Source of the DNA: Nephrocerus scutellatus | Taxonomy: Eukaryota > Arthropoda > Insecta > Diptera > Pipunculidae | DNA: 64,000 bases | Direction of reading: 5' to 3' | Assembly (NCBI GenBank): GCA_947095585.1 | Contig: OX352763.1 | Span: 99,675,908-99,739,907, forward strand | Part shown: positions 36,955 through 48,260 of the stretch, one piece after another | Layout: each line of letters begins with the position of its first letter | Position numbering within the stretch: position 1 is the first letter of the stretch | Program-made: the position numbers and the translations under genes | The notes under the pieces: generated by a model | What the model was told of the DNA's origin: nothing | What the model saw: only the letters and a program-made list of their open reading frames with translations | The model's database searches: none

Positions 36955-37720
36955 TGCAGATGAAGAAGGTAGATTTCTATCCCCCTTCTTTGGAATTCAG
37001 TGGTGAATGAGCTGCTGATATACATGCAAAGGGAGGGCTGCAGATAGATCGCCTATGCGGATAAAGTTGCTATTGCCGTTAAGGAAAACACCTTATTACC
37101 CTGAAGTTACTCTTGCAGAAGACCTTTAACAAGCTAACTAAATGGGCAGATCGTTGTGGTCTGGAAATAAACCCCCACAAAACAGAACTCGTCCTCTTCA
37201 CTAGAAAAAATTAAATTCCACATGTTGACGCACCCTCTATAAAGGGTACAAGCTTAACATTCTCTGACAAAGCTAAATATCTGGGTCACATTCTGAACAG
37301 AAAGCTAAGCTGGTAACCTAATATATAAGAAAGAGTTCGTACAAAAGCCATTGGTAGCAAATAGGATCTTCAACCCCATATCACGCATTGGTTTTATATT
37401 TCGGTAATAAGACCTACACTTCTGTACGGCGTGGTCGTCTGGTAGACTGACTTAGACATAGCAATAAATTGCGACAAACTAAGCAAAGTCCAAAGATCAT
37501 CAGCTTGTATGTGTATGAACGGAGCTCTATGCACCACCCTCTCCGCTGCAATAGAAATATTGATCAACCTAACACCACTGGACATCTTCAGCAGACAAGT
37601 TGCTGCTATTCTCCTCAACGCTACCTTCCAGTGGATAAGAAATGAATTCGGACACTCCTGTATTCTGAATTCATTCAGGGCTCCACCAGGAGGCATAGAC
37701 TACACTATTATTTTTCTAAA
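36955..37720 (+). pseudogene. LOA-group non-LTR retrotransposon, RT palm end to connection region
   Basis: LSPLLWNSVVNELLIYMQRE near 36978-37035, IAYADKVAIAV near 37050-37080 (second D of the usual YADD changed to K), a CGLEINPHKTELVLF-type block near 37160-37200, KAKYLGHILNRKLSW near 37270-37315, PTLLYGVVVWWTD near 37413-37450, LSKVQRSSACMCMNGAL near 37480-37530, and LTPLDIFSRQVAAI near 37570-37610. Frames shift at least three times. Close in content to the 13720-15130 copy. The lost YADD aspartate and the missing ends mark a dead fragment. Confidence 0.82.
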
Positions 37721-38959
37721 ATTTAGCGCTTTGAACAGCATAAATCAGAAGGTGCAGTAAAATATTTCGATGGAGGGTAAAGCAATATCTGATGAACAAT
37801 GGGAACAGAGTTCATCCTAAAAAAATACTATGAAAGTATATCCCCTAAGAGCGCATCATAAATTTACTATCACATTGTAAATTACGAATCTGCATAAAAA
37901 ATTATCCAAATCTTATTAAGCAGTTTTGTAATTTTTTAGAATCAGTAATTTTTTATTCGCCATAATTCTTGCTTATCATCACATGAACACGCCAACATAC
38001 GAACAAACAAAAAATGATTTAAATATTATTTCACCGACCCTTTATATGACGATTTGTTGGGTTTCAGCTTCGTTCAGTTCCGCATAGCAACCATTTTTAA
38101 CTCGAACCCACCAAGATAATCGTGCAGTGGTACTTCTGACGAGGATAACCAAATGAATAATGATCCGAAATCAATCAGTTAGTCAGTCACCCATGAATAA
38201 CCCGTATTTGTATTCACAAGAATTTGTTGAGTATTTTTCAAGCTCTGATAGAGAAAATGAAGACGTTATTCAGTTGCCTATAAGTGGTAGCACACGAGAT
38301 TATTGCAGGTGCAGGTTGAAGATAAAAAAGCTTCGTGAATTTTTTGTGATTTAGTATTAGATAAATAGATACCTATTTATAACTTGAACTTTCCTCAACA
38401 TTTTGGCAATCCTCTGTATAAGGTAAGTTCTTACATTTTTTAATAAATTCCAGTTATAATTTTAACAAGTTTCTTGAGGTATGAGAGCAACGTATGTTAA
38501 GACAATGATCCATTATTCTAATTCAATTCTTCCTATCTTTGCTATCACCTTGCTTTTGTCTATTGTGTATCATGATTACTCGAAAATAGTGCGAAGGAAA
38601 TCTTCATATTGGCATATCAATTTTCAGCGAAAATAAAATTGAAACCGGCTACAAACGTGAGAAATGTGATATATTGTAAATCACATTTCTCCGATTTAAT
38701 TCAATAAAGGGCTTAGCCCACCTTATTGCCGTGGCGCAAGTCATTCAGGGAGTATTCCCTTGGCAATAAGTTTAAATATAAAAAAAAAACGTTCCCCGTT
38801 ATGCGAACATTTTAAAGAAATACCATTTGATAGTTAAAAACTGAGTGATGTAGTGGCTATTACGGAACTCCAAATCCAAATTGAAAATACTGATCTCCGA
38901 CGATGTGGTCATCGGATACGGTTAAACCATTTAAAAATGTATGCCTTCTTAACGTGCAT
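37721..38959. other. No recognisable gene
   Basis: AT-rich. The last 150 bases may be upstream sequence of the next retroelement fragment. No domains. Confidence 0.5.
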
Positions 38960-39565
38960 TAAAATATATAAACATTGGTAAACGTTCACGAGGAGGATTA
39001 TGGGAAATATGAGTTCAATAAAACGGCGAGATCTTGTCGAGGCTGTATTAAACGGTGCATCAAAGAATTCTCTTACACTTATGTGACCATATCCCTCTAT
39101 ATCAATTACGTCCATCCACTCCTCAAGTGCGCTAATCAAGCGTGGTCCAACTATAATTATGTTCATGTGCCCGGAATCGAGAGCATCCAACGTCGTTTTC
39201 TCCGATTTGCTCTTCGAGGTCTACCTTGGGACAATCATCTTATACATCTCCCTAGCAAGGCCGCCTTAACCCAATCAAACTTCAAAGCAGTCGTGGAACG
39301 CAGAGAAGTGGGTGACATTCTTTTCATACATCGTCTCCTCTTAGGCTCCGTCGATTGCGTGTCTCTATACAACTCGATTTTCTTTAACACTAACCCGCCT
39401 CTATTCTATCTACCGACACACCGAACCATGTACGGATCTAACAAAGCAATCTCCCGTATACTGCAAAAGGTCAACTTAAACCTTACCGTTTTTGATTTTA
39501 AACACAGCGCCTTAAACTCGATCTTCTCCGCCATTCCCCTATCTTTATATGTTATCTTTTAGGTA
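38960..39565 (+). pseudogene. Non-LTR retrotransposon ORF2 C-terminal part (Jockey/CR1-type)
   Basis: An almost open frame of 195 codons from 38975 to 39562. Order: CIKRCIKEFS, then LYINYVHPLLKCANQAWSNY, IESIQRRFLRFALRGLPW near 39180-39235, RREVGDILFIHRLLLGSVDC near 39300-39360, LPTHRTMYGSNKAISRIL near 39410-39465, and VFDFKHSALNSIF near 39490-39530. This is the tail region after the RT thumb in insect Jockey/CR1-type elements. No RT core precedes it. The next piece, directly at 39570, is RTE endonuclease sequence from another element. Confidence 0.75.
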
Positions 39566-39569
39566 GTAC

Positions 39570-40600
39570 ATTAGGATTCATGGAGCCACTCGCAACCAGA
39601 TAGACCACGTCTTGATACACTGCCGCCACAACCCGAAATTGTTGACGATACAAAGGTACCGAGGTGCCAATGTCGACTAGAACCAATATATTGTTGGTAT
39701 GGTGCTCTAAAAACGGATGGCATTACCAAGAAAGTCGATTAAAGCAGCGAAAGGATTCGCCCCAAAATACGACGCGAGTAAGTCCTGTAGCCGACATAAT
39801 AGATGTTGAAGATAGTGCCTTAAAAATACTATCATTAATTAGTACTGGTTACGGCAATGAGAAAGCAAATGTATTGGCGAAGAAGATTTTCATATTTTGA
39901 TTGATATTGATATTGACTACAATGAGAGATTCTGCTGTCCATGGGGCTCGTCAGGAAACGTATTCGCACCTTTTAAACACCAAGGCACAGCCAAGGTGGA
40001 ATGACTTAACCAACTGCACCATATCAAGAGCGATGTGTCCTTCCTATAATAAGAAAACAAATCCACCAAGCTGATATAATCGCAGGCCATTGGTCAGTGA
40101 CAGCACACTTAAGCGCTATTTAAATGTCTCGCTAGGGCGGCAAAGACTCTACCTACCTACCTTGGAGTCCATCCTAGCCATCTTAGCCAGTACTCGTTAA
40201 GGTGGGAAGGACTGGTTCGATGACGAATGTAGGCTAGCGATACCGAAAGAATTTTGCGTACAGCGAACAATGTAAAAATCTCAACAAACGCGGTCACGTA
40301 AAGCAGAAGAGACGCTATAATGGTGAGGTCTACGAGCGTTACCTCGATGTCGACATCATGCAGAGAATTAAGCTCAGCAGCCTACCGGTGGCCACGATAC
40401 TTAGCTCGCACTAGCGAAGAGGAACCTGCTCGGAAAGTTCTTTGAAGTTCGATTTATTGCACACTATGCTTGAAGGCTGGTGTAAACCAGAATGCCGACA
40501 GTTTAGGGTTGCCAAACTGGTTGAAGTAGGCGTAAAATCGGTATCTGTGGAAAGTTTTTTTGCGGAGGATCGGACTCTGATAGGCGCAGCCAAGCACCGC
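39570..40600 (+). pseudogene. RTE-group element with endonuclease, linker and tail pieces, interrupted
   Basis: TRNQIDHVLIHCRHNPKL and RYRGANVD at 39582-39680 match the RTE endonuclease end (TRNQIDHxxIDxRH, TYRGxNxDSDHYLV). A gap filled by LOA RNase H sequence follows. RTE then resumes at 40204 with KDWFDDECRLAIPKE (linker) and jumps to the C-terminal region at about 40320 (GAGGTCTACGAGCGTTACC, ARTSEE-like GCACTAGCGAAGAGG, GAGGAACCTGCTCGGAAAG). It ends with the tail (GGTTGCCAAACTGGTTGAAG, TTTTTTTGCGGAGG, AGGCGCAGCCAAG) near 40595. The RT is deleted. The only copy here retaining recognisable endonuclease sequence. Confidence 0.72.
39785..40145 (+). pseudogene. LOA-group RNase H/C-terminal fragment inside the RTE copy
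   Basis: STGYGNEKANVLAKK near 39842-39890 corresponds to the PGHxGIxGNEKADxLA end of RNase H. It is followed by QPRWNDLTNCTISRAMCPSY near 39985-40045, the WxxLxxCxxSRAxWP stretch that follows RNase H in LOA-type ORF2. Frames shift and stops occur. RTE sequence lies on either side. Confidence 0.62.
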
Positions 40601-43600
40601 TGGGTATTTCAGCTAGTAAATTTATTAAGACGTAGAAGAACACCTAAAACTTGGTAAACTAGAACGCTATTCGACTAAATAGACTAGCCCGAAAAATTAT
40701 ACTGAGATTCTGTTCTAGCCAGTGTGGGTATGTTTTAGTCGAGAGTTTCCTAATGTCACAAGCTTAAGTGCAGTTTGGCTTTCACTTTCCAAAACAAAAC
40801 AAAAAGTAAATGGGAAAAGGAGGAGGTTCTAAGTAGGTAGGTAGGAGGTTCTTAGAAATATAGTTTCTTATGAATCTCGCACTCGCAGTATTTGGTATAT
40901 TTTCCTTGAATAGCATAACTTCTTACGAGTGAGGCTGGTGATACCACTGTGTTTATATTCCTAGTCTATTTGTAACAGTTCAGATGACACGTCGGTATCA
41001 TTTACGCTTTACGTTCTTGTACAAAACTTGCTACAAAACATTTTGAGATTAATATGTCACACAAGTATGTTAAGTATTTTTTTTTATATAATAATGAACC
41101 AAAAATTATATAAAAGTGCATAAACCTTTAATTGACCAAGAGTCCAAGAATAAGAAAAGAAAAAGAAGTAATTATTGTATTGATGCATAATTCTTCACGG
41201 CAATTTTTCTCATATATATTAACTCAGAATAACCAACCGGTTTTATGACCTAACGTTTCACGTTCTCGTTTACATTACTTCGAATTCGATGAATGAGTTA
41301 ATGGTTCGTTGAATTAAACCTTTGGTCATTCTAAGGAAAAATAAAGAAATTTGCCCAAAGCAGGAATCACTCGTCTTAACGACAACAACGAACGCTTTTT
41401 CTGTTATACAAACAGACGGAAATTTTGGGAAAAACTGCAAACGAAACTAATTAAGGAGGCCGGATCGACTAGGACGAAACACCAAAAAGCAATCAACACT
41501 AAAACGCCCGCTCTCTTGGCATTAATTGTCCTATCGCTTGTGAACACGGATAACTACCCTCGTACATGAACATCTAATGATTGTTTGACATCTGTAAGAG
41601 GAAGAGCACAAAGGTTATAAAACTGAATCGCTTTTCTATCTGCCAACAAACTTTGCGAATTTTATTGTCATTTTGTAGTATATAGGCAACGAAAGGTTGT
41701 ATCCTGTGGCAATGACCTTACAACAATTAAGTAAATATACACACATAGGTACAGGTTTGATCCATCCTCATTTGTGATCCACTTCCTAGTTATAAGCATC
41801 AGAAAAAAACGATAAAAGCATTACAGTTGCGTCGTTTTCCTTCGTATTCGGCTTCAGCATTTTCTTTAATTGCTAATTGAACGGGAGAGCTGCAAAAGGC
41901 AATAATTATCAGCATTCTCTAATAATCGCATCCAGTTATCCATAACGTTTCTTAACTAGTTTTTTGCTTTTCGGAAACTTAACGTTCATCAGTTCGTCAA
42001 TACATACCATCTTGTTTAAATAAATCTAATTATTTTTCATAAAGTCAATCAATCCTTTACTGTAGCTGCAATATTTAACTGAGGTTCAAATATCCTTCAA
42101 GGTGACACTAATAATCAATGCAGAACACATTGTATAGTTATGCTCTTTATTCGATTCGTGTCCTGTAATTAAACGTTGACACAACTGCGTTTAATTGGAA
42201 ATAAAGTTTTCCTGTTCCTCTGATTAATGTTGAGATGGCCAAAATGTCGTGGTCATGTTGCCGCTGGTTGGGCTTGTGGTCTTCTACTAATGCTCCTTGT
42301 AGGCAATTCATCCCATAATATACAGTGACAGAATAGACAAACTGCAATATTAAATTCGATTGAAACGGTTTGGTACATCAGGGACACCCTCGTTCATCCT
42401 CGATCGCAAGGTCGTCCTTTATTAGAGGAGATTGAACAGCCGTGTGTGCGAGTATACGAGAGTTTATAGTTTCACGCGAAATTGCCAATATAACGAGAGA
42501 CTATAAGCTGAACCAACAGTCGAACGATATTGTCAATATATGCGTACAGATCCTGTAAATACGGGCACACATACACAGAAGCAATAATCTGTAACGAAAA
42601 CAGCCTAAAGGTACATCAAGCGTGTAATTAAGGATATTTTATTGACATCACCCGTCTGGGATTCTGTGGGTATTTTATGCCGCAGCATGCATTGAGCGAA
42701 GCAGCCTGTCTTCTCCAAATATTTTCATCAAGGTTGTACCGAATGTGCTTTAGTGAAGTTGCGTCGTTTGGTTCTGCGAACACGGCAGAGTACACCACAT
42801 TCAATTGCTGCATACATGGAATAGATGATGCCTACAATCAAGACTGCAATGTAGGACGAGCGAGCGAAATCTTGTTCATCTGGATCATTTACCAAACATA
42901 TAAAATGTTATTGGATTTGTCCGCAAGGACATCAAATTTTCGATCGTTGTGTATCTTCCCAAAACAGACTGCAAATAGCGCTTCGGGTGCCTTCATCAAA
43001 ATCGTTGATGTTCCACAATAGCATGATGGGGTGGTTATTTCCTTCGACCATTTGCAACGCAAGGTGACAAAGCATATAGATTGTGCCACTAAACCTATGG
43101 GGTTAATATTTTCACTTACAATATTGTTGCACCACTACGGCTGACCTTAATGGCTATAAGATGTTATTTTTCCTGCTTATGGGTATTCTCTTCATGTATT
43201 CTGTCTTGACGATAATATTGGGTGTAATATTGGTTAATAGTTTATTTGTTAATCCTGCTTGTCACATTTGCGGACCAATGGATTGCTACTGTATATATAG
43301 ATGAGGTTTATTGGAAGGGATGAATATATTTCTGAAAGTAAAGATGACATAATCTTCTCAATTTCTTTGTTTCACTGCATCGATTCCATAAACCTTAACA
43401 AAATGCAGTGTCGAAAGATTCTATTTATGTTTTAAATACTAAATTAATTATAATGTATACTCATAATTATAAATTTTTGTTTTCATAACCAACATTTTAT
43501 AAATGTAACAAGTATTTAAATTGATTTGAAAACCCGAAAACCGGTCCGGTCCATTTTATTTTGAATTTTAACAGCAGCCTTAAGGATATGCTGCTTGGTA

Positions 43601-44279
43601 CACCTCATTATTGGTTAATTCCTAGATTTCAAAGACTAAATTAGGCCTTGTTGGAGTTAAGCTACTTTGCGGATTTTCTGGTTTCATTCATTCATTTATT
43701 CTTTAATAAGAACACTCGGTGGATGAGAACAAAAAATATAAAATATTTCTAATAGCATAATTTATGACCAGCGGTCGTTCGCCTATGAAAATAAATATGC
43801 AATCTAAGTGTCATGGGCAAACGAGCGCTGGCCGCTTAGAACGTTAATTACCCCTTCCATGCATTGCGCTGAGTACTTGACGCGGTCGGTCATATGCTAC
43901 ATACTTACACACATTATGCTGATCGAGCATTTTTTAGTAATATCGATGTATAGGCATGCAAGAGTCGATATTTGGTCGAAAACAATCCAATATTTTCTTA
44001 CTAAAATCACTCGTAATATTACAGTAAGCCCGACGACTATTCCTCTTATTTTCGGTATCTGACGCCCAACGGATCCCCGGCTTTTGGGTATTCGTTAACC
44101 AGGCAATTCGCCGGACGAGTCAGATATCGACTTAGTATCTAGTATCTTAATCCTATTTTAAGTTCTTACAACAAAGTTGTTCATAAAATAAAACAAATTT
44201 ACAGCGTGCGTGCGTGAGTGCATGCGTGCGTCCGTTAGTGATCGACTGACCTGAGCAATTAGTATACTGGTTGTTTGTT
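40601..44279. other. No recognisable gene
   Basis: The longest stretch without a recognised element. Frames at 41351-41569 and 42677-43021 (plus) and 43089-42889 (minus) show no domain. A CGTGCGTGCGTG-type simple stretch lies near 44206-44232. This is the most likely place for unique host sequence, but I cannot support an exon. Confidence 0.45.
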
Positions 44280-44885
44280 CCACAGTGAGACCATCACTTT
44301 ATTTAACGCTAGCTTCAAGAACACGCATGCTAGTCCTTCCCCTTGTTGGGGCCTATTATAAATGTTGGATGGGCTTTGATCCGGATATCTTAAATTGACA
44401 TATAATCTTTATATTCGCGTCATTTTATTTAGAATGCCATATTTCCTCATGGCTATATTAAGTTCTGCTCTACCTATCCTATCACATGTGGCTTTATAGT
44501 CTATAAAATGTTGATGTTGTGAGTTTTGGTACTATAAAAAATTTCACCGTCGCCTACCTAAGGGTGACGGGCACTGGATGCGCTTTATCCAGTCTTCAGG
44601 CATCGTTTGTTACTTCTAAACTTGCTCTTTTATTTAACAAAGAGCAACAAATATATTTTTTGATCTAGATTGAATTTACATCATAAGTGCGGACGTGCCG
44701 GGACGTAACCGAAATCCAACCCACTGTGCTCCGAGTGGGAGCCAATGGTGCAAACCACTGTACAACTGTTTATCTTTGTCTTTCTGCGCCTGATGCGGTC
44801 CTCGCTCTGTGTACTTTTCAAGTTTACGGTCGAGATTTCTTTATCAGACAGCTATATTTCGAGAGAAGTTGCGTATGCCCATATA
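44280..44885 (-). pseudogene. RTE-group element, linker and RT fragments with deletions
   Basis: On minus, from 44885 down: linker LEKYTERGPHQAQK-like sequence near 44830-44790; MPEDWIKRIQCP near 44603-44565 (as PEDWRRGILCP in the large copy); DYKATCDRIGRAELNIAMRK and YGILNKMTRI near 44510-44420 (motif A region with both acids altered or lost); QQGEGLACVFLKLALNKVMV near 44352-44295. The order is collinear with 3400-4270 of the large copy, with at least two deletions. The plus-strand 89-codon frames here are antisense by-products. Confidence 0.75.
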
Positions 44886-45079
44886 CCTTTTCTGGCACTA
44901 CTCCGTCTGCACTTGGAAAAGAAAAGAAAAGAAAACAACAACAGTACCAAATCTAATTCAAATAATTATACTGAGACAAAATCACTGATTTCCCAAGAAT
45001 TATATTTCTGGTAAAAGGGGGAATGCGTGTCTCTACAACCAGGAACTTGTAGTTACAACAGCAAAAATAAAAACAATGC

Positions 45080-45517
45080 ATACAAATAAAAATGTTTCGT
45101 CATCGGAGATACAAATGTGTATAAAATTTGAAGGAAATCAGGTTAATTTTTAAAAAATTATATGGGAGCCCTGGGACCATTTCCAAATTTTTACAAGTAG
45201 TGCCGGCCATATGATTAAATACGTCTGTGTAAATCTGAAGATTGGGTAACTTTTTTAAAAACTTTGTTTGGGAGCCCCCCGACCTCGGGTCCTGATCACT
45301 TCCAAATTTTTACAAAAAGTGTTGTCCATCGGAGATACACATGGGTTAAATTTTAAAAATTATATGGTAGCCGCTCGGCTGTTGTCCATCGGAGATATAC
45401 ATGTCCATTAAATTTGAAGAAACTCGGGTAAATTTTTGAAAAAAAATCGTATGTGGGGCACGACGATTTTTACAAAAAGTGTTGTTCATCAGAGATACAC
45501 ATGTGTATAAAATTTGA
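45080..45517 (+). mobile_element. HINE-like repeat units without element ends, copy 8
   Basis: Four to five internal units with anchors near 45110, 45330, 45395 and 45495 (CATCGGAGATAC, ACATGTGTATAAAATTTGA). They are separated by GGGAGCCC blocks. No terminal unit, microsatellite or 3' inverted motif follows. The sequence passes directly into a different tandem array. Confidence 0.78.
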
Positions 45518-45549
45518 GCCAAAGTCTGCCGCTTGTAAACTGCAGGTTT

Positions 45550-46590
45550 AATCAAATTTTTCCGTATTTTCGACAAGTTTTAGGTCCTTTTTAACCACCT
45601 TCCACACGACCTAGAGAGCTGAAATTTTGTGAGTGTCTAAATCCAAAATAGAATTTTTATATTCCGAGTATGACGCGTGTCGCGCGTGTGATAGATTGAA
45701 TTTCTTTTTTCGACTTCTTTGAGGTGCTTTTTAGCCACCTCCCACATGACCAAGAGAGATGAAATTTGTGAGAGTTAGTTAGTTAGTTAGAAACAGCATT
45801 TTTTATATTCCGCGTATGACGCGTGTCGCATGTGGCGCGTGTGATGGGTTGAAATTTTTGTTTCGACTTATTTGAGGTGCTTTTTAACCACCTTCAACAC
45901 GACCTAAAGAGTTGAAATTTTGTGAGTGTCTAAGACCAAAATAGCATATTTTATGTTCCGCATACGAAGCGTGTTGCGCTTGTGGCGCGTGTGCTAGGTT
46001 TAAATCGCGCCATTTTCTCGTTTTTTGAGGTATTTTTTAACCACCTATCGCACGACCTAGAGTGCGGAAATTTTATGAGCACTGTAGCGCTTTTTTGTAC
46101 CCGAAAACGAAGCTATTTTACATTTTACTTGTTTTCTGATTAACCAAGTATCTATTTCAGTTCTTTAAAAACAAACTTTCGGGTAAGCGTGTTGCGTTCC
46201 GCGTGTAGCGCGTGTGATGGGTTGCAATTTTTTTTCGACTTCTTTGAGGTCCTTTTTAACTACCGTTGACATTTTTTGAGTATCTAAGTCCAAAACAGTA
46301 TTCCCAAGTTTATAAAAACGCGGGTTAATCGTCACTTTATGCAATACCTCTTATCACACCTTTATATTCTGTGTATGACTCGTGTTACATTTCGCTTGTG
46401 GCACGTGTGATGGTTTGAAATCGCGCCATTTCTCATTTTTAGGTCTTTTTTAATCACTTTTCGCACGAACTAGAAGGCTGAAATTTTGTTACCGGCTCAA
46501 TGTCAGGGGCCATTTTGATATCCTGCTTTCAAAGCGTGTCGCGAATTGCATGTGGCTCATGTAAAGCGTGGAAAAAAGAAAATTCTTTCT
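45550..46590 (+). repeat. Degenerate tandem array, about six units of ~145-220 bp, CpG-rich core
   Basis: Units begin near 45559, 45702, 45861, 46012, 46231 and 46428. Shared order: TTTTCGACTTCTTTGAGGTC, TTTTTAACCACCTTCCACAC, GACCTAGAGAGCTGAAATTT, TGTGAGTGTCTAA, TATTCCGCGTATGACGCG, TGTCGCGCGTGTGATGGGTT. Units 4 and 5 carry extra inserted sequence. The GCGTGT/CGCGTG core is very CpG-rich against an AT-rich background. Non-coding. Confidence 0.85.
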
Positions 46591-48023
46591 TTTGACCTCT
46601 AAAATAGATATTTTTATTTTTCACTGATGTGCTACTTTTGTACATTTTGCTTTAACTCAAATCAATTTTTATTCGTCCTAATATTTAACTTGATTTTCAT
46701 ATTCAAAAAATTGTGCGTCAGAATCAATACGGCTCTATCTATGTTTTCGTAAGAACAAACTAAGTAGAGTGGGGAAATTCGAGTAAATTTCCAGATCAGA
46801 GAATAGCAACAAAAGTTTTGTAAAAGCCTAAAAAACCACAATCACAACTACAACCAAAAACAAAAACATTTTCTACGCAAAACGTATCGCCTCGCAGCGA
46901 CTAAAATCATTCACATCTCTGTGGGAATTGGTACTTAAGTTTACCGCAGGTTTCTTGAAGACAACCACCGCTGTCTTTTGTAGGAAAATTAAGGAAGAAT
47001 AAAAATCATCACAAGCCATTCAAGCACAAAGGACGGCTCGAGATAGCAATAAAAGTGACAATAAAATCGTAAAGTGGCATTACTTTAAATGCCGTCGTCG
47101 AAGAACACAACTACATTTCATGCAGTTATCAAAACTGTCCACTTCAGTGGTTACCCTAACCAATAAATAGTGAGTTCTGCTTTCCACAAACCTATTGTAT
47201 GAATATATGCCAAGACTATTTGAACATTTTCATCTGATTTGCATATAAATCAAGTGAGTTTCCAAGGCAGCGAGTTTATGCCACAACTATATAGCAATAA
47301 AATAAAAATGAAAACTTATTATTTCCATATTCGTTTCCGGGAATAATGTTTGGCATATTGAGTTTTTGGATTCAAAGATAGCAAATCTCAGATATTTCGT
47401 GTAGTAGCTTTCCGTTGGATTATTTTCGCTGTATGCCTTCCAAATTCCATTCACCCGGTTGTCGTAACCTTCAATAGGTCATATAGAGATTACAGATATT
47501 AGAAAACGAAACAAAACGCTAAACGGCTCTAAAAACCCATCAATAAAATCAAACTCTTAGAAACCATTTCAACAATTGGAAGTTTCGAGTGATTAATCTA
47601 ATCGATGCAATGTTGATAGTCTAGTGGAATACTGATCCTCTAGTGGAAATTTCTTTTTGCTCCTATTACTAGGTCCGAGTTTCTAGTGCAAATCAACCCG
47701 CTTCATAACTCGTACGCTTGCGATGACGATGGTGTTTTCAACCACACTTCTAAAATCATCTCATAATATTGCTAATATTCTAGATCATTTTTTTTTAATT
47801 TGGACTCCTATTGGATCATTTCCCGCAAAAATAAAATAAGGTTAACAACTACAGGTAGATTTCTTTGCTGTCTTCAATTTAAATTTTTTATGAAAAAACT
47901 GTCAAAATTAGAGCGTTGGCTTACCTTAAGAAAGTAAATTTTTTTTCCTATGCAATTTGGATTTAGAGAATAGCTTTCGATGAAATTTGTTTGCGCTAGT
48001 TTGTTCGTGAACCATAGTGCTTG
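46591..48023. other. No recognisable gene
   Basis: AT-rich, A-rich near 46840-46870. Nothing recognised. Confidence 0.5.
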
Positions 48024-48260
48024 ATATGGTTAACCACAGCATTCTTCTGAACAAGCTACATTCTACTGGTTTTCGTGGCTCCGTGTACAGTTGGCTTATG
48101 ACTTATTTAAAAGACAGAACACAAAAAGTAAAAGTTGGATAATATCCCAATATTTGTCAATCATAAGGTAAATGAAAGCAATACAATTTTTATTTTATCT
48201 GTCAGCATTTATTGTTGTTCAAAATCATAATTCTAAACGACCTAATCAATGAATTCACTT
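48024..48260 (+). pseudogene. Non-LTR RT fragment (CR1/L2/Jockey-type)
   Basis: One frame gives DMVNHSILLNKLHSTGFRGS, then YSWLMTYLKDRTQKVKVG (48024-48138). This is the stretch after motif A (AFDxVxHxxLLxKLxxxGxxG...WxxSYLxxRxQxVxV). A second frame gives ILNDLIN near 48231-48251, the end of the PQGSxLGPxLFxLxINDL block. The LPQGS core between is decayed. Family cannot be fixed further. Confidence 0.65.

Noticed and set aside
42677..43089. 114-codon plus frame and overlapping minus frames as a host exon
   Set aside because: No domain, splice context or composition signal that I can defend; open on both strands.
44687..45014. Two 89-codon plus frames
   Set aside because: Antisense to RTE linker sequence (LEKYTERGPHQ on minus).
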